A stretch of DNA of 64,000 bases from Rhynchopus euleeides (Eukaryota; Euglenozoa; Diplonemea; Diplonemida; Diplonemidae), in contig OY723302.1 of assembly GCA_963210315.1 (NCBI GenBank), positions 1,550,001 through 1,614,000 on the forward strand, given 5' to 3'. Positions 49,856 through 59,983 of this stretch are shown piece after piece. Positions within the stretch are counted from its first letter, which is position 1. Each line of letters begins with the position of its first letter. The notes beneath the pieces are model-generated. The model worked only from the letters and a program-made list of their open reading frames with translations. It did no database searches and was not told the DNA's origin. The translations under genes and the position numbers were made by a program.

Positions 49856-50103
49856 CTGCTGGCAACACCATTGTGAAAAGTTCTGATCAACTGGGGGTCT
49901 TTGCTGGTCGACAAACTTCGACAAACTTCTTCAGTTTTCAGCCAATTCAACAGGAAATGCACCAAAATGCACTGACGACCACCCCGTAGCGAAGACCCCC
50001 ACTTGCAGAGACACTTTTTGGCTGAAGGAGGGGTCAGTCACTTTTTGGTTGCTGGCTGATTTGTTGCGTTCCGAATCGCAACAAGAACAGACTTTACGTT
50101 GAG

Positions 50104-50265
50104 AGATGTGTTCACAACGCAGGAAACTGTGCCCGTGCAAATCCTTTTGAAGACCATCAACCACGCTCCAGAATCAGGCGTGTGGGGTGTTCCCGCGATT
50201 GACGATTCCCCTTCGGTTCTCTTGTCTTCTCTTCAGATTTGCACTACTGCACAGTTTTCAGCTCG
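50104..50265 (+). repeat. Dispersed repeat family D, copy 2
   Basis: Matches 48998-49165: ACGCAGGAAACTGTGCCCGT, GGCGTGTGGGGTGTTCCCGC and TTCAGATTTGCACTACTGCA. Confidence 0.85.
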
Positions 50266-51068
50266 AGGAAGTAAAATTCGCAACAAGGTTGCTGAGGTGA
50301 ACCCGCAGCAGGAGCATTGCCAGAGAGAGTCGCACTGGTCCCCGCCTCGGAGGCTGTTCTGATCAAGGTTTAGTAAGGCAAAAATATCTTGCAACCAACA
50401 CAATCCCTGCAGGGGATAGGTGTTGAAGGAAATGCTTCCTACCGTTTGCCATACGATCAGCGCCCTTCTCTCTCTCCCTTCCTGTGCTCCCCCACTTTGA
50501 ACGATTTTGAACGATTTTTGGCCGTGCTCGTCGCGTCCCCCGGTGAGGGGGGACGCTGTTTCGTGTTCTCCTTGCCGCACGGAGGCATTGCCTTACGTCG
50601 CCTCTTCCTCTTTTCCTTTATGGGCGGGTTAGTCTGGCTCAGAGGGCTGGCACCTCTCACTTTTGTGTACTTCAGACAGGTAGACACGTCCGAAGGACTC
50701 ACACCCAACTATGGGCTGTCGCAGGTTTTTAAAAAACCTTCCTCTATATCATTGCTCGGAGATCCCAGCGGAGCCGCAGACAGCACGACGTGACCCACAA
50801 TCGTGACAAGCTCTGCCTGAGTCAGCGGCAGCGCTACTTCGTGGCGCTCCTCCCGAAATCCGGAGGGCAGCCATGTTGCCCCACGCATTGGAACCACCCT
50901 GGATGAAGCCACGTCAAAGCTCGCAAGTTCGGAACGCCGGACAACTATCCCACATAGCTCCTCCGCGATGTTGCCTTGCGTAGCCCTGTGCGGTAACGCC
51001 CAACGTGACCGGATCATCTCTCGCTCACACAAGCGCAATACCACACTCACCTGGCGAGTCTCGGATCA
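50266..51068. other. Mostly gene-free; one protein-like frame on the - strand
   Basis: On the - strand near 50730-50975 a frame reads smoothly (for example EELCGIVVRRSELASFDVAS) and may be an old exon. I do not recognise it. Nothing else is seen. Confidence 0.25.
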
Positions 51069-51200
51069 CACGGCGAGTCTGCGAGCAACGAGGCGCACCG
51101 CGGCCCCGGACAGATCGCTCGCGTCCGCCGCCACCGGACCGCGTACGGTGCATGCACGCCATAGCTGGCCACAACCACCCAATTTAAAAGGAATGGGGCC
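51069..51200 (-). pseudogene. Possible upstream exon of the FAD-linked oxidase
   Basis: After a good acceptor (CCATCCTGCAG|) the - strand reads LGGCGQLWRACTVRGPVAAD, then ASDLSGAAV. This vaguely resembles the FAD-binding part (GGHS...VVDLS.L.GV) that should precede the exon at 49855. A TGA ends the frame at 51066-51068 unless GCC|GTGTGA is a donor. The link is tentative. Confidence 0.3.
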
Positions 51201-52156
51201 CTGCAGGATGGTGAGTTTAGCATTCTCGCCAGATATGATACGCGGTGTGTGGAATTGGAACATCCACTTTCCTCAGTGCCTTGCAGTGGAGACATTGTCA
51301 GGGTTCGCGCAGGGGCTGCCTCCACTAACATCAGACACATGTCATGTAAACACGGCCGTGGGATTGAGAGGTTGTTGTGGTGAAACGCACACTCTCACGT
51401 ATCACGCCGTGTGTGGAATTGGGCGCCAGACGGCGCCCCGTCCTGCCACTTATTTCCCTTTTTCACCCCTTCTCCCTTTTGTGCTCGTTTTACTCAACAC
51501 TCAGTGATCCCCGTTTGTGCGGCGAGAGTAATTTCAGTTTGTGGTCCGGACGGTAGGCAGGGGAAGCTTTTTGGTCCAGGCTCACAGTGGAAGACTTGAA
51601 AGGTGGTCAACCATGTATAATAGTGTCACATGTGCAGTCCCTGGGTGGGCGTTTGTTTGCGATTACGCAGGAGTGCTTGTAGTACTTTATCGGAGTGTGA
51701 CAAAAAAAGCTCCCCGTCGTGTACGTCAACGCAAATCAACAAGAACCAAAGGGTCTTTGCGAATCAGAGTAGTGCATCTTTCCACCATTCCCCTGCTCTC
51801 CTATTTTGAATAAAAGCGCGGGAGATTGCCCAAAGGCGAACCGATGCGAAGACCCTGTATTACAACACACGGCACCATGCAGTGCAGCTGGCAGCTCTTA
51901 TTTGAGCTGCGGCGACACGAACACCCCAAAACAACATAATATTATTCAAACCACAAAAAACTGCGGGACAGGGTTGCGACTCGATGCCCCCACCCCACCC
52001 ACCCCCCTCCTCCTCCTCCCGCCATTCCCACCTCCACAAACACGTGCAGCTCAGCCTCACCTGCACAGCTCAACAGCCCCCACACGGCAGGACTATCGGG
52101 GAGCTCGCACACCGCAGTCCGACTCTGCGGTCGATTTCTTTGGTTTCGGTTTATGT
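51201..52156. other. Gene-free stretch upstream of the channel gene
   Basis: Only short frames with no family resemblance. CCACCCACCCCCCTCCTCCT-type pyrimidine tracts lie near 51985-52030. Confidence 0.4.
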
Positions 52157-52158
52157 AG
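52141..52158 (+). promoter_or_regulatory. Likely trans-splice acceptor of the channel gene
   Basis: TTTCTTTGGTTTCGGTTTAT, then GTAG, ends at 52158, eight bases before ATG 52167. The T-rich tract plus AG so close to the ATG supports that start. No spliced-leader gene is in the window to confirm trans-splicing. Confidence 0.5.
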
Positions 52159-52166
52159 AAGGCACC

Positions 52167-54797
52167 ATGCTTGGCCGACCGTTGCCGTTGTCGTCCTTTG
52201 CGTCATCAGGGGATGGGGACTGCCTCAGGGAGGAGACGCAGTCGCTATGCTCGTCAGCTGATGCGCGGTCTCGGGTGACGGGAGTGGATATTCGGATAGC
52301 AACCTCCCGTGACAGTTTGTGCACATCCCTGTCCACCCCGCTGTTCACTGGTACAGATCACGTTATGGGCCGCAGCGAGATGCGCAGGGTCATGGGCAGC
52401 AGCAGCAATCGTGGGGGGCGCAGGCGGCGAGGGTTCAACGACCGCATGGGGCACGAGGGGGCCAATCCGCTGAGCGTGCTGTGGTCCACATTGCCGGGGG
52501 AGACGCCCGGTTCGCTGGATTACGCGGAGATTGAACGGCTGCTGCGGATCCTGTCTGTCGAGATGGACCACTGCACGGAGATCGAGTTCTACCATAAGGC
52601 AGACCCAAACCACTCGGGCCTCGTCACGTACGATGATTTTCTGCATACATTTCAAGTCTTCAAGCGAACCCGGAAGTTCAAAGGGTGGGCGCCAGCAGTG
52701 CAGGTGTCGTGTGCGGTGTCGGTGCACAACGGCCTGATGTTGGACAATGTGGTGACTGCGTGGCGCCGCATCGACCTGCTGGGTGAGGAGGCGTTGGGGA
52801 TGCAGGGCCTGTCGCAGGTGCTGAAGGAGATCGGCGTGGGGCACACGGAGGAAGATATGATGGAGGTGATGACGATGCGTGGGGATGACGGGAAGGTGGA
52901 ATTGCAAGTGTTCTTGGAGATGTTTGCGGAGAGCATGAAGGATGACAGCACGTTAAAGTTTGAACAGTGGATGAGTGAGCTTCGCAACGTGGTGGCCGCG
53001 AGGGCGCGCATGGAAGAAACCCTGAAGAGTCCAGAACAAGAAGAACAGGAGAAATACGAGCGCTTGCGTGCCTGGTACGAACGGGTCTTCCTGTGGATAC
53101 TGTTCATCTACGCACAGGCCAATGTGGCGCTTCCCATCTTCGACCTGTGCTTCCACGACCCCTTTCTGAACTTCGAGGGGACGACAACGTGGCTTGCGTT
53201 GCTGCTGCTGGTCAGCGACGTGGTGATCTGGGCACAACTTCTGCTTGGGTTCCGCCTCCCAAAAGACATCAACGGGGCACCTGTCTACAAGCCCCAACTC
53301 ATCCAAGCCCTGCACTTGCGCTCACCGCAGCTGTACCGGGACCTGTTCATCGCGCTGCCGCTCGAGCTGCTTGTGGGGATAGGGTACCCCACGGCCGTGC
53401 TGCATCCGCTGTTCCGCCTCAACAAGCTGCTGCTGCTGTACTACATCCACGCCACCTTCCGCTCGCTGTTTGCCGACCTGTTTGGGCCGCGGTGGTGGCG
53501 CATCGTGAACGCGCTGTACTGGTGGGCCGTGTTGGGGCATCTCGTTGCGTGTGTGTTCAACGCGATCGCACTTTCCGCTGGAGACGAAGACGCGCAGGTG
53601 GTGCTGACTGTTGCGGACTACAGTCAGCTCAGCACGTTGCACAAATACCTGCAGAGCCTGAGTTATGCTGTCAACACGATGGCAGGGCTGAGCCGCGGGG
53701 TGTTTCCTCGCGACGACACACTGGCGCTGTTCGCGCTGTTCGTGGTGATCCTTGGCGTGTTTGTGTACGCCCTCCTCCTGGCCGTGGTGGCGCTGGCCCT
53801 GCAGATGCGCGACTACGAGGGACGCTTCAACAGCTACATCGAGGAGGTGCGGAACGTCTTCTTCGACGACGTGCGTGCCGGGAGGCTGCCTGCGTCTTTC
53901 CTGCAGGACACGATCCGCTACCACCGGCACGTGTTCCGCAGCACAGGGCAGTTCCACATCGAGGAGGACGTGCTGCTGGACCTGCCGAAGCCGCTGCGTG
54001 TGAGTGTGGACCTTGTGACAGGGCGGGACACTGTCGGGAAGGTGGACATCCTTGCAGACGCAGCAGGGGATGACGAGTTTGTGTACGCGCTGCAGCAGTG
54101 CCTGCACCTGGCGGTCTTCCCACCCGACGCAGACATCGTGGAGGCAGGGACCGAGGGCCACGAGATGTACTTCATCAGGTGCGGCACATGCGATGTCATC
54201 TCCAAGGGCAATGTCGTCGGACAGCTGGGCGCAGGCCACATGTTCGGTGAAATATCCCTTCTGACTGATGTGGCACGAACAGCAACCGTCCGAACAACAT
54301 CCTTCTGCAACCTGCTGGTCCTGACTGCGGAAGACTTCCGCCTGGTGGCATCATCATTCCCCCACCTCGTCAAGATCATTGAGATACATGCACAGGACCG
54401 CATTAAAGGGATGATGGTCGAGGAGGACAAGGTGAGCTTCCACACTCACCTCTCAGAATCACTCAGAAGTTTTGCCCCGAACCTCAAGTCAGATGATATA
54501 TGGATTCCGTCAACATCCTCGCACCGCGCCAACCCGCTGGAGAAGAATGCCTCCTTCTCCACCTGGAGCTTCTGCGAACAGCCGAGGCCTTTGTCGGTCA
54601 GTAAGGCGCCTGACGGCACCCCGATGAAAAAGCCGTCCTCTCCTGGAATGTCGTTCACTGCCATCGACAACCCCGTGTCCCCTGCAACAGTAGTGACGCC
54701 CCCCGACCCGGCCGACTGGGGAAGCGGAGAGCAGGCCGTTGTGCAACCCCCCAACCCGAGGGCAGCCCCGCACCGATATGCGGGGCAGTTGCGGTGA
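52167..54797 (+). CDS. EF-hand / cyclic-nucleotide-binding six-transmembrane channel
   Basis: Membrane ion channel of the CNG/HCN type (876 aa, intronless). Residues ~120-300 hold EF-hand-like repeats; the loop DPNHSGLVTYDD at 146-157 keeps the calcium-binding spacing. Six hydrophobic segments span ~305-545. The fourth (AVLHPLFRLNKLLLLYYIHA) has few positive charges, so voltage sensing is doubtful. The pore region reads SYAVNTMAGLSRG rather than a GYG or GET filter. A C-linker and cyclic-nucleotide-binding domain follow at ~640-748, with phosphate-binding cassette FGEISLLTDVARTATVRT starting at 693; the Gly-Glu and Arg-x-Ala contacts are present. The Ser/Pro-rich tail is probably disordered. 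A near-duplicate begins at 61705. The start was chosen because a T-rich tract and AG lie eight bases upstream. A calcium- and cyclic-nucleotide-gated channel is the inference; the ion is unknown. Confidence 0.88.
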   Translation: MLGRPLPLSSFASSGDGDCLREETQSLCSSADARSRVTGVDIRIATSRDSLCTSLSTPLFTGTDHVMGRSEMRRVMGSSSNRGGRRRRGFNDRMGHEGANPLSVLWSTLPGETPGSLDYAEIERLLRILSVEMDHCTEIEFYHKADPNHSGLVTYDDFLHTFQVFKRTRKFKGWAPAVQVSCAVSVHNGLMLDNVVTAWRRIDLLGEEALGMQGLSQVLKEIGVGHTEEDMMEVMTMRGDDGKVELQVFLEMFAESMKDDSTLKFEQWMSELRNVVAARARMEETLKSPEQEEQEKYERLRAWYERVFLWILFIYAQANVALPIFDLCFHDPFLNFEGTTTWLALLLLVSDVVIWAQLLLGFRLPKDINGAPVYKPQLIQALHLRSPQLYRDLFIALPLELLVGIGYPTAVLHPLFRLNKLLLLYYIHATFRSLFADLFGPRWWRIVNALYWWAVLGHLVACVFNAIALSAGDEDAQVVLTVADYSQLSTLHKYLQSLSYAVNTMAGLSRGVFPRDDTLALFALFVVILGVFVYALLLAVVALALQMRDYEGRFNSYIEEVRNVFFDDVRAGRLPASFLQDTIRYHRHVFRSTGQFHIEEDVLLDLPKPLRVSVDLVTGRDTVGKVDILADAAGDDEFVYALQQCLHLAVFPPDADIVEAGTEGHEMYFIRCGTCDVISKGNVVGQLGAGHMFGEISLLTDVARTATVRTTSFCNLLVLTAEDFRLVASSFPHLVKIIEIHAQDRIKGMMVEEDKVSFHTHLSESLRSFAPNLKSDDIWIPSTSSHRANPLEKNASFSTWSFCEQPRPLSVSKAPDGTPMKKPSSPGMSFTAIDNPVSPATVVTPPDPADWGSGEQAVVQPPNPRAAPHRYAGQLR

Positions 54798-55202
54798 TAT
54801 CGCCGTTGTTGCAGGGTATCGCCCGTTCGGAGTTCGTTGCTGCAGTGTGTGCGCCGTATAGCCTGCTGTCTTCTGATGGCTGCGTGATATCTTGGGGTTC
54901 TCTCGATTCCGCACCGCACTACCGTGCGGTGTCCTCTCTTTCACAAGTTTGTATTTTGTGCAGACGCCATGACATTAGGCTTGGTACTTTGTCGACCTAA
55001 AAAAGAAGACCGCCCTTCCGATGTGCTTGAACACTGCTTCTCCGTTGGTTCCAGAGGCCCCCCTGTGCGAGATTTTTTGTGAACGACAAGTTTCTTCACT
55101 TCCGTGTTCGTCTTGATTTTCGCTATTGTGTTCGCGGAACGATACTCCTCCCCAACGTCTCAGATACACAACGTGCCCTCTGCACCCAGCCTCTCCGTGC
55201 TT
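54798..55202. other. Gene-free stretch after the channel gene
   Basis: Only short frames; no repeat of note. Confidence 0.4.
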
Positions 55203-55296
55203 CTCGGGTAGCCTGATGACGCTTCACACACACAAAACCCTGAAAACATGACCACACCCTTTTGGCCTGGATAGAAGGGTGCATAGAGCACGTGTT
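55203..55296 (-). repeat. MITE family A, partial copy 6
   Basis: Inverted core: GATGACGCTTCACACACACA, AAACCCTGAAAACATGACCA and ATAGAGCACGTG. It is joined directly to repeat D. Confidence 0.6.
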
Positions 55297-55365
55297 AATT
55301 TTTTGAGAGTTGTGCAGCAACGCAGGAAACTGTGCCAGTGCAGATCCTTGCCACATCTCACCTCA
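55296..55365 (+). repeat. Dispersed repeat family D, partial copy 3
   Basis: TTTTTTGAGAGTTGTGCAGC, then ACGCAGGAAACTGTGCC and GTGCAGATCCTTGC. A short inverted piece (TTATTCGTCGATCGCGAGAA) follows at 55681. Confidence 0.7.
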
Positions 55366-56573
55366 TCACAGGTCGAGGTGTGTGCGTTTCACCACAACCT
55401 CTCCCCTCCCCATTCCGCCGTGTTGAGTGACATGTGTCGATAGTGTTTCATTTCTGGCACATTATGACACACCCTGTCCCACCGCACTTGCCTCACCCAG
55501 CTATTGGTGCAGGACAGCGTTTGAGGTGGGGGGTGTGGGGTATACGTCGTCATGCAAGGCCTTTCGGACCCGTGCGTGTATGTGCGAGAATGCGGCTCGT
55601 CTGTATGCCTGTGGGGGCATGAGGTGTGATAAACCTCTGCGTCTCCAAATCAGCAAGGGGGAGAGAAGAACCAGCGGGGGTTATTCGTCGATCGCGAGAA
55701 CTACCCCCCCAAACAACGGGTGGGCAGCCTTGTTCCTAACTTTCTGGGTTCCGACGAAAAAGTGGGTTGATGGGGGTTTGGGGGGGGGGGGGGGGCGGCA
55801 GGCGCCGAGGGCAATACAGGGGGTACAGTCGCAGAACTCTCTTGAACATGAACACACGAATGAAACAGGACTAGAGACAGAACGCCCCCACCCTTGGTAT
55901 TTGGTGTTGTAGTGCGTATTGACACAAAGGCAACAAAAACAAACAAAAAAAACCCCCCCCCCAATGTTGTGACAAGCAAAACTTGTAAGTTCTGCAGGAA
56001 TTTACACATTCTTAAACCTTGATACCAAGACATAATAGGGGGTACAGTCGCAGAACTCTCGGACATGTGAAGCCATGTGTTAGCAGTCTTGTTGACTGGT
56101 GCTTGCAGTACGCGGGTTGGTGGCGGGACGACCGGGCCGAGGGGGCGCGAAGCGCGCCCGGCCGGTGAAAAACCTGGCTGGCGTGTCTAGCCCACCTAGC
56201 GTGGGTCGATGGGTTCACGGTGGACTCCCGCACGTCGGGGTAGGCCCTTTTGGGATATCGGAATATTGGGGGTCTGGGGAGGGTCCGACCCCCGCTCGCG
56301 GGGGTCGTCTGGGCACCAAAAATAGCAGGGCAGACCCCCGGTAGCGGGGGTCCCATACCCCCGCTCCAGGGGGTGGGGGTCCACCGTGTTGATGGGGCGA
56401 TAGTTCGGAACAGGCTGGGGGGGGGGGTGGTGAATTCTTCATTACACGGTGGACTTCTGCATTGCGTGAGTAACTGTTTTCAAGAGTTCCGATTCGCAGG
56501 AGTACCACTTCCGCAATGCAGAAGTATACTTAGGAAATGCAGGAGTATACTTCTGCATTCCAGGAGTCACGCA
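55366..56573. other. Gene-free stretch with small hairpins
   Basis: No gene is seen. Three G/C hairpins of GACCCCCG...CGGGGGTC type lie at about 56289-56310, 56333-56352 and 56356-56376, and a GCGC-GAA-GCGC hairpin near 56144. The AGAAGTATACTT-type motif near 56527-56552 is self-complementary. A G-run lies near 55782-55796. Confidence 0.55.
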
Positions 56574-58319
56574 AGGCAAAAATGAGCGAACGGGCAGCAT
56601 GCCGTTCCTCTTTTTTGCCTCGTGAGAGGTTCCCCCCCCACCAGGCAAGGTGAAAAATGAAGAAACGGGCAGCATGCCGTTCTACATTTTCCCTTGCAAG
56701 GCAGGGAGGGCGCCCCCCATGCCAGACAGCAGCCACCCCTGCAGGGGCAACAACTGACGGGCATGGGGGAACGAGGTGGGTCTGGACCCGACACCGCCAC
56801 CACACGCGCAGTGCACCTTTCGGATACGCTGTCGTGAGTGGGGTGTGGGCAGTTCCCCTATCCTGTGAGCTCCTTTCGGACGAAGTGGTGCAGCGGTTAT
56901 CTGCAACCTTCGTCCTGGACTTGCCTCGGGGGGAACGCCACGGTTTACCGCGGGTCCCGACGAGGGCACTCAGGCAGGATCTTCACGCCACCCCGCACCG
57001 AGGTCCCTTCTCACGCGGCGTGTCTCCCAGGTTCATGGCGGCGTCATCAGGTCAGGCTTTGTAGTCTCTACACCATCAGTAGTAAGGGAAATCCTAAAAC
57101 CATACATGAAATCCACCTTTTGGGCCGCTGGTGTACGAGGCTTGTTCCTCCAATTGAATCATGTTTGCTGTGTCAGGCAATATCAATACAGCCGCTGAAA
57201 GAAGTCGAGGTGTTGTGGATCTGCTGCTCACAGGAAGGATTCAGGGTGGATCACAAGACTGACCACCCTCTTTCCTTTGTCAAGTACCCTGTAAAACATC
57301 AGAACACCAAGTATCTTTCAACACTACATGTTCAAGAGTGGAATCAGTGGAATCGGAAGGGGTCACCTACCACACGGACACAGTTCCCGCGACTAATAAA
57401 TGCCGAGAGTTCCGGTGTCCGACCACCTGGTATTACTTGGCTCCATCCACCCAGTCATTACGAGGGGGCGTCCCTTGAAGCCAGTTCCGCAGAACTCAGA
57501 CCCCCTTAAAACCAATGTCCTGTGTAGACAACTACTTAGCCTGCCTGATGACGACACCAATTCGCTGGGAGAGAGGCCGCGGTCCAGGACCCCAATGGGG
57601 ATGACGTGGCATTGTTTGACCGGATCGGTTGTGTAAGTGTGTAGCCCCCTCCGCCCTCTGTCCCTCCCCCCAGGGTGGTGTGTGGAGGCAGCAATTCAGC
57701 GGCTGTATTGATATTGCCTGACACAGCAAACATGATTCAATTGGAGGAACAAGCCTCGTACACCAGCGGCCCAAAAGGTGGATTTCATGTATGGTTTTAG
57801 GATTTCCCTTACTACTGATGGTGTAGAGACTACAAAGCCTGACCTGATGACGCCGCCATGAACCTGGGAGACACGCCGCGTGAGAAGGGACCTCGGTGCG
57901 GGGTGGCGTGAAGATCCTGCCTGAGTGCCCTCGTCGGGACCCGCGGTAAACCGTGGCGTTCCCCCCGAGGCAAGTCCAGGACGAAGGTTGCAGATAACCG
58001 CTGCACCTCTTCGTCCGAAAGGAGCTCACAGGATAGGGGAACTGCCCACACCCCACTCACGACAGCGTATCCGAAAGGTGCACTGCGCGTGTGGTGGCGG
58101 TGTCGGGTCCAGACCCACCTCGTTCCCCCATGCCCGTCAGTTGTTGCCCCTCCAGGGGTGGCTGCTGTCTGGCATGGGGGGCGCCCTCCCTGCCTTGCAA
58201 GGGAAAATGTAGAACGGCATGCTGCCCGTTTCTTCATTTTTCACCTGCCTGGTGGGGGGGGAACCTCTCACGAGGCAAAAAAGAGGAACGGCATGCTGCC
58301 CGTTCGCTCATTTTTGCCT
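56574..58319. mobile_element. Element with 626-bp inverted arms
   Basis: 56574-57199 and 57695-58319 are almost identical reverse complements; the ~495-bp centre is unique. Both outer ends read AGGCAAAAATGAGCGAACGG. Frames inside the arms are mirror images and lack gene-like codon use. No transposase is seen. The high identity suggests recent formation or arm-to-arm gene conversion. Confidence 0.85.
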
Positions 58320-58452
58320 CGGGGGTACATATGCAACCTCCGGATTTTACATATGTAAACTCCAAAATTTACATATGTAAATCGGAAAATTTTGATATGC
58401 AAAATTTTGATTAGCAAAATGATATGCATTTTCTGCATAAGACCACCGTGTA

Positions 58453-59225
58453 CCTGGGACCCCTGTGTTTGAGCCCCCCCCCCCCCCCCTGCCAGACCCC
58501 CACGGTGGGATCTTGTAAATTTTACATGTATAACTACAAGTATATACATGTATTATACATGTATAATACTTGCATGTCAACTATTATACATGTATAATAC
58601 ATGTATATGCCTGAAATATACATGTAAAATACATGTATATCAAGTAAAAATACATGTATAATACTTGCATGTCAACTATTATACATGTATCTTTACTTGA
58701 TATACATGTATTTTACATGTATATTTCATGCATTTACATGTATTTTACATGTATAATACTTGTCATGCAAGTATTATACATGTAAAATACTTGCATGACA
58801 AGTAAAATACATGTATAATACTTGCATGACAAGTAAAATACTTGCATGCAAGTAAAATACATGTATTTTACTTGCATGCAAGTATTTTACTTGTCATGCA
58901 AGTATTTTACATGTATAATACTTGCATGACAAGTATTATACATGTAAAATACATGTAAATGCATGAAATATACATGTAAAATACATGTATATCAAGTAAA
59001 GATACATGTATAATAGTTGACATGCAAGTGTTATACATGTATTTTTACTTGATATACATGTATTTTACATGTATATTTCAGGCATATACATGTATTATAC
59101 ATGTATAATAGTTGACATGCAAGTATTATACATGTATAATACATGTATATACTTGTAGTTATACATGTAAAATGTACAAGATCCCACCGTGCCCAGTGGG
59201 GGGCTTGAACACGGGGGGTCCCAGG
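58453..59225. repeat. Giant imperfect palindrome of ATGTACAT/TGCATGCA units
   Basis: Outer ends CCTGGGACCC / GGGTCCCAGG and CACGGTGGGATCTTG / CAAGATCCCACCGTG bracket ~690 bases built from TACATGTATAATAC, TACATGTAAAATAC and CTTGCATGCAAG words. Each word is itself palindromic or half of one, and the whole array is symmetrical about ~58861. It has no coding potential. It should form very large cruciforms. Confidence 0.9.
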
Positions 59226-59359
59226 TATGTTGCAAGTATTTTCCTTTCCGTTTGCTTCACTCACTCGCTACAGGGAAACATGAGCATCCTCATCAGGCTG
59301 CAGGAGTTGCTTTTGTATTCCCGGATTTGGCGCACAAACAAAATGCGATACGGGATGGG

Positions 59360-59517
59360 CTCACAACGCAGGAAACTGTGCCCGTGCAAATCCTTTTGCA
59401 GAACATCACCACGCTCCACAAACAGGCGTGCGGGGGTGTTCCCGCGATTGACGAATCGGAAGCCCTTCGGCTCTTCTCTTCGTTTCTTTTCAGACTTGCA
59501 CTACTGCACAGTTCTGG
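59360..59517 (+). repeat. Dispersed repeat family D, copy 4
   Basis: ACGCAGGAAACTGTGCCCGT ... AACATCACCACGCTCCAC ... GGGGTGTTCCCGCGATTGAC ... CTTGCACTACTGCACAGTT. Best match is to the copy at 50104. Confidence 0.85.
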
Positions 59518-59545
59518 GGGGGGGGGCCCACTGGCCACCACTGCC

Positions 59546-59982
59546 GGGCAGTGGTGGCAGCGTACGGCCGTACGGTACGCGTACGCGTATGCCGTACGCA
59601 CTTTCTGAAAATCGCGCTGCGTACGCGTACGCAGAATTTGCGTACGGCTGGTATTCCAGGTCTCTCAGCACACAGTAGGCCACCCAGCGGGTGGCTGGGC
59701 CCTGGCCTTTGATCCTGCCTTTCACAGATGGTTCCTTGCCGCGCACGTGGCGAATAACTCGCAACACCTGCAAGTACACCCACAAGCATACTGCAAAAGG
59801 TACCACTTCCGACTGGAAGGCTCGAAGGCTGCCCCTGGTACACCTGAGTTCGACTGTCGGATTTGGTGTGCGGCCATGGCCGTCTCCTGTGATCCATAGA
59901 CTGCCGTACGCGTACGCGTACGCGTACGCCGTGCGCACTTTCTGAAAATCACGCTGCGTACGCGTACGCAGCCACCACTGCC
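59546..59982. mobile_element. Small TIR element with (GTACGC)n ends and a possible captured coding fragment
   Basis: GGCAGTGGTGGCAGCGTACG at the left is inverted at the right end (GCAGCCACCACTGCC at 59968). A ~58-bp direct repeat (CGTACGCACTTTCTGAAAAT type, flanked by GTACGC runs) lies at 59576-59634 and 59913-59970. Between them the - strand has an ~85-codon smooth frame (for example KGRIKGQGPATRWVAYCVLR) that I do not recognise; it may be captured host sequence. Confidence 0.55.
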
Positions 59983-59983
59983 C

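Noticed and set aside
56838..57509. 223-codon frame in the 1.75-kb inverted element
   Set aside because: Most of it is mirrored in the other arm, its codon use is unlike the real genes, and no family is recognisable.
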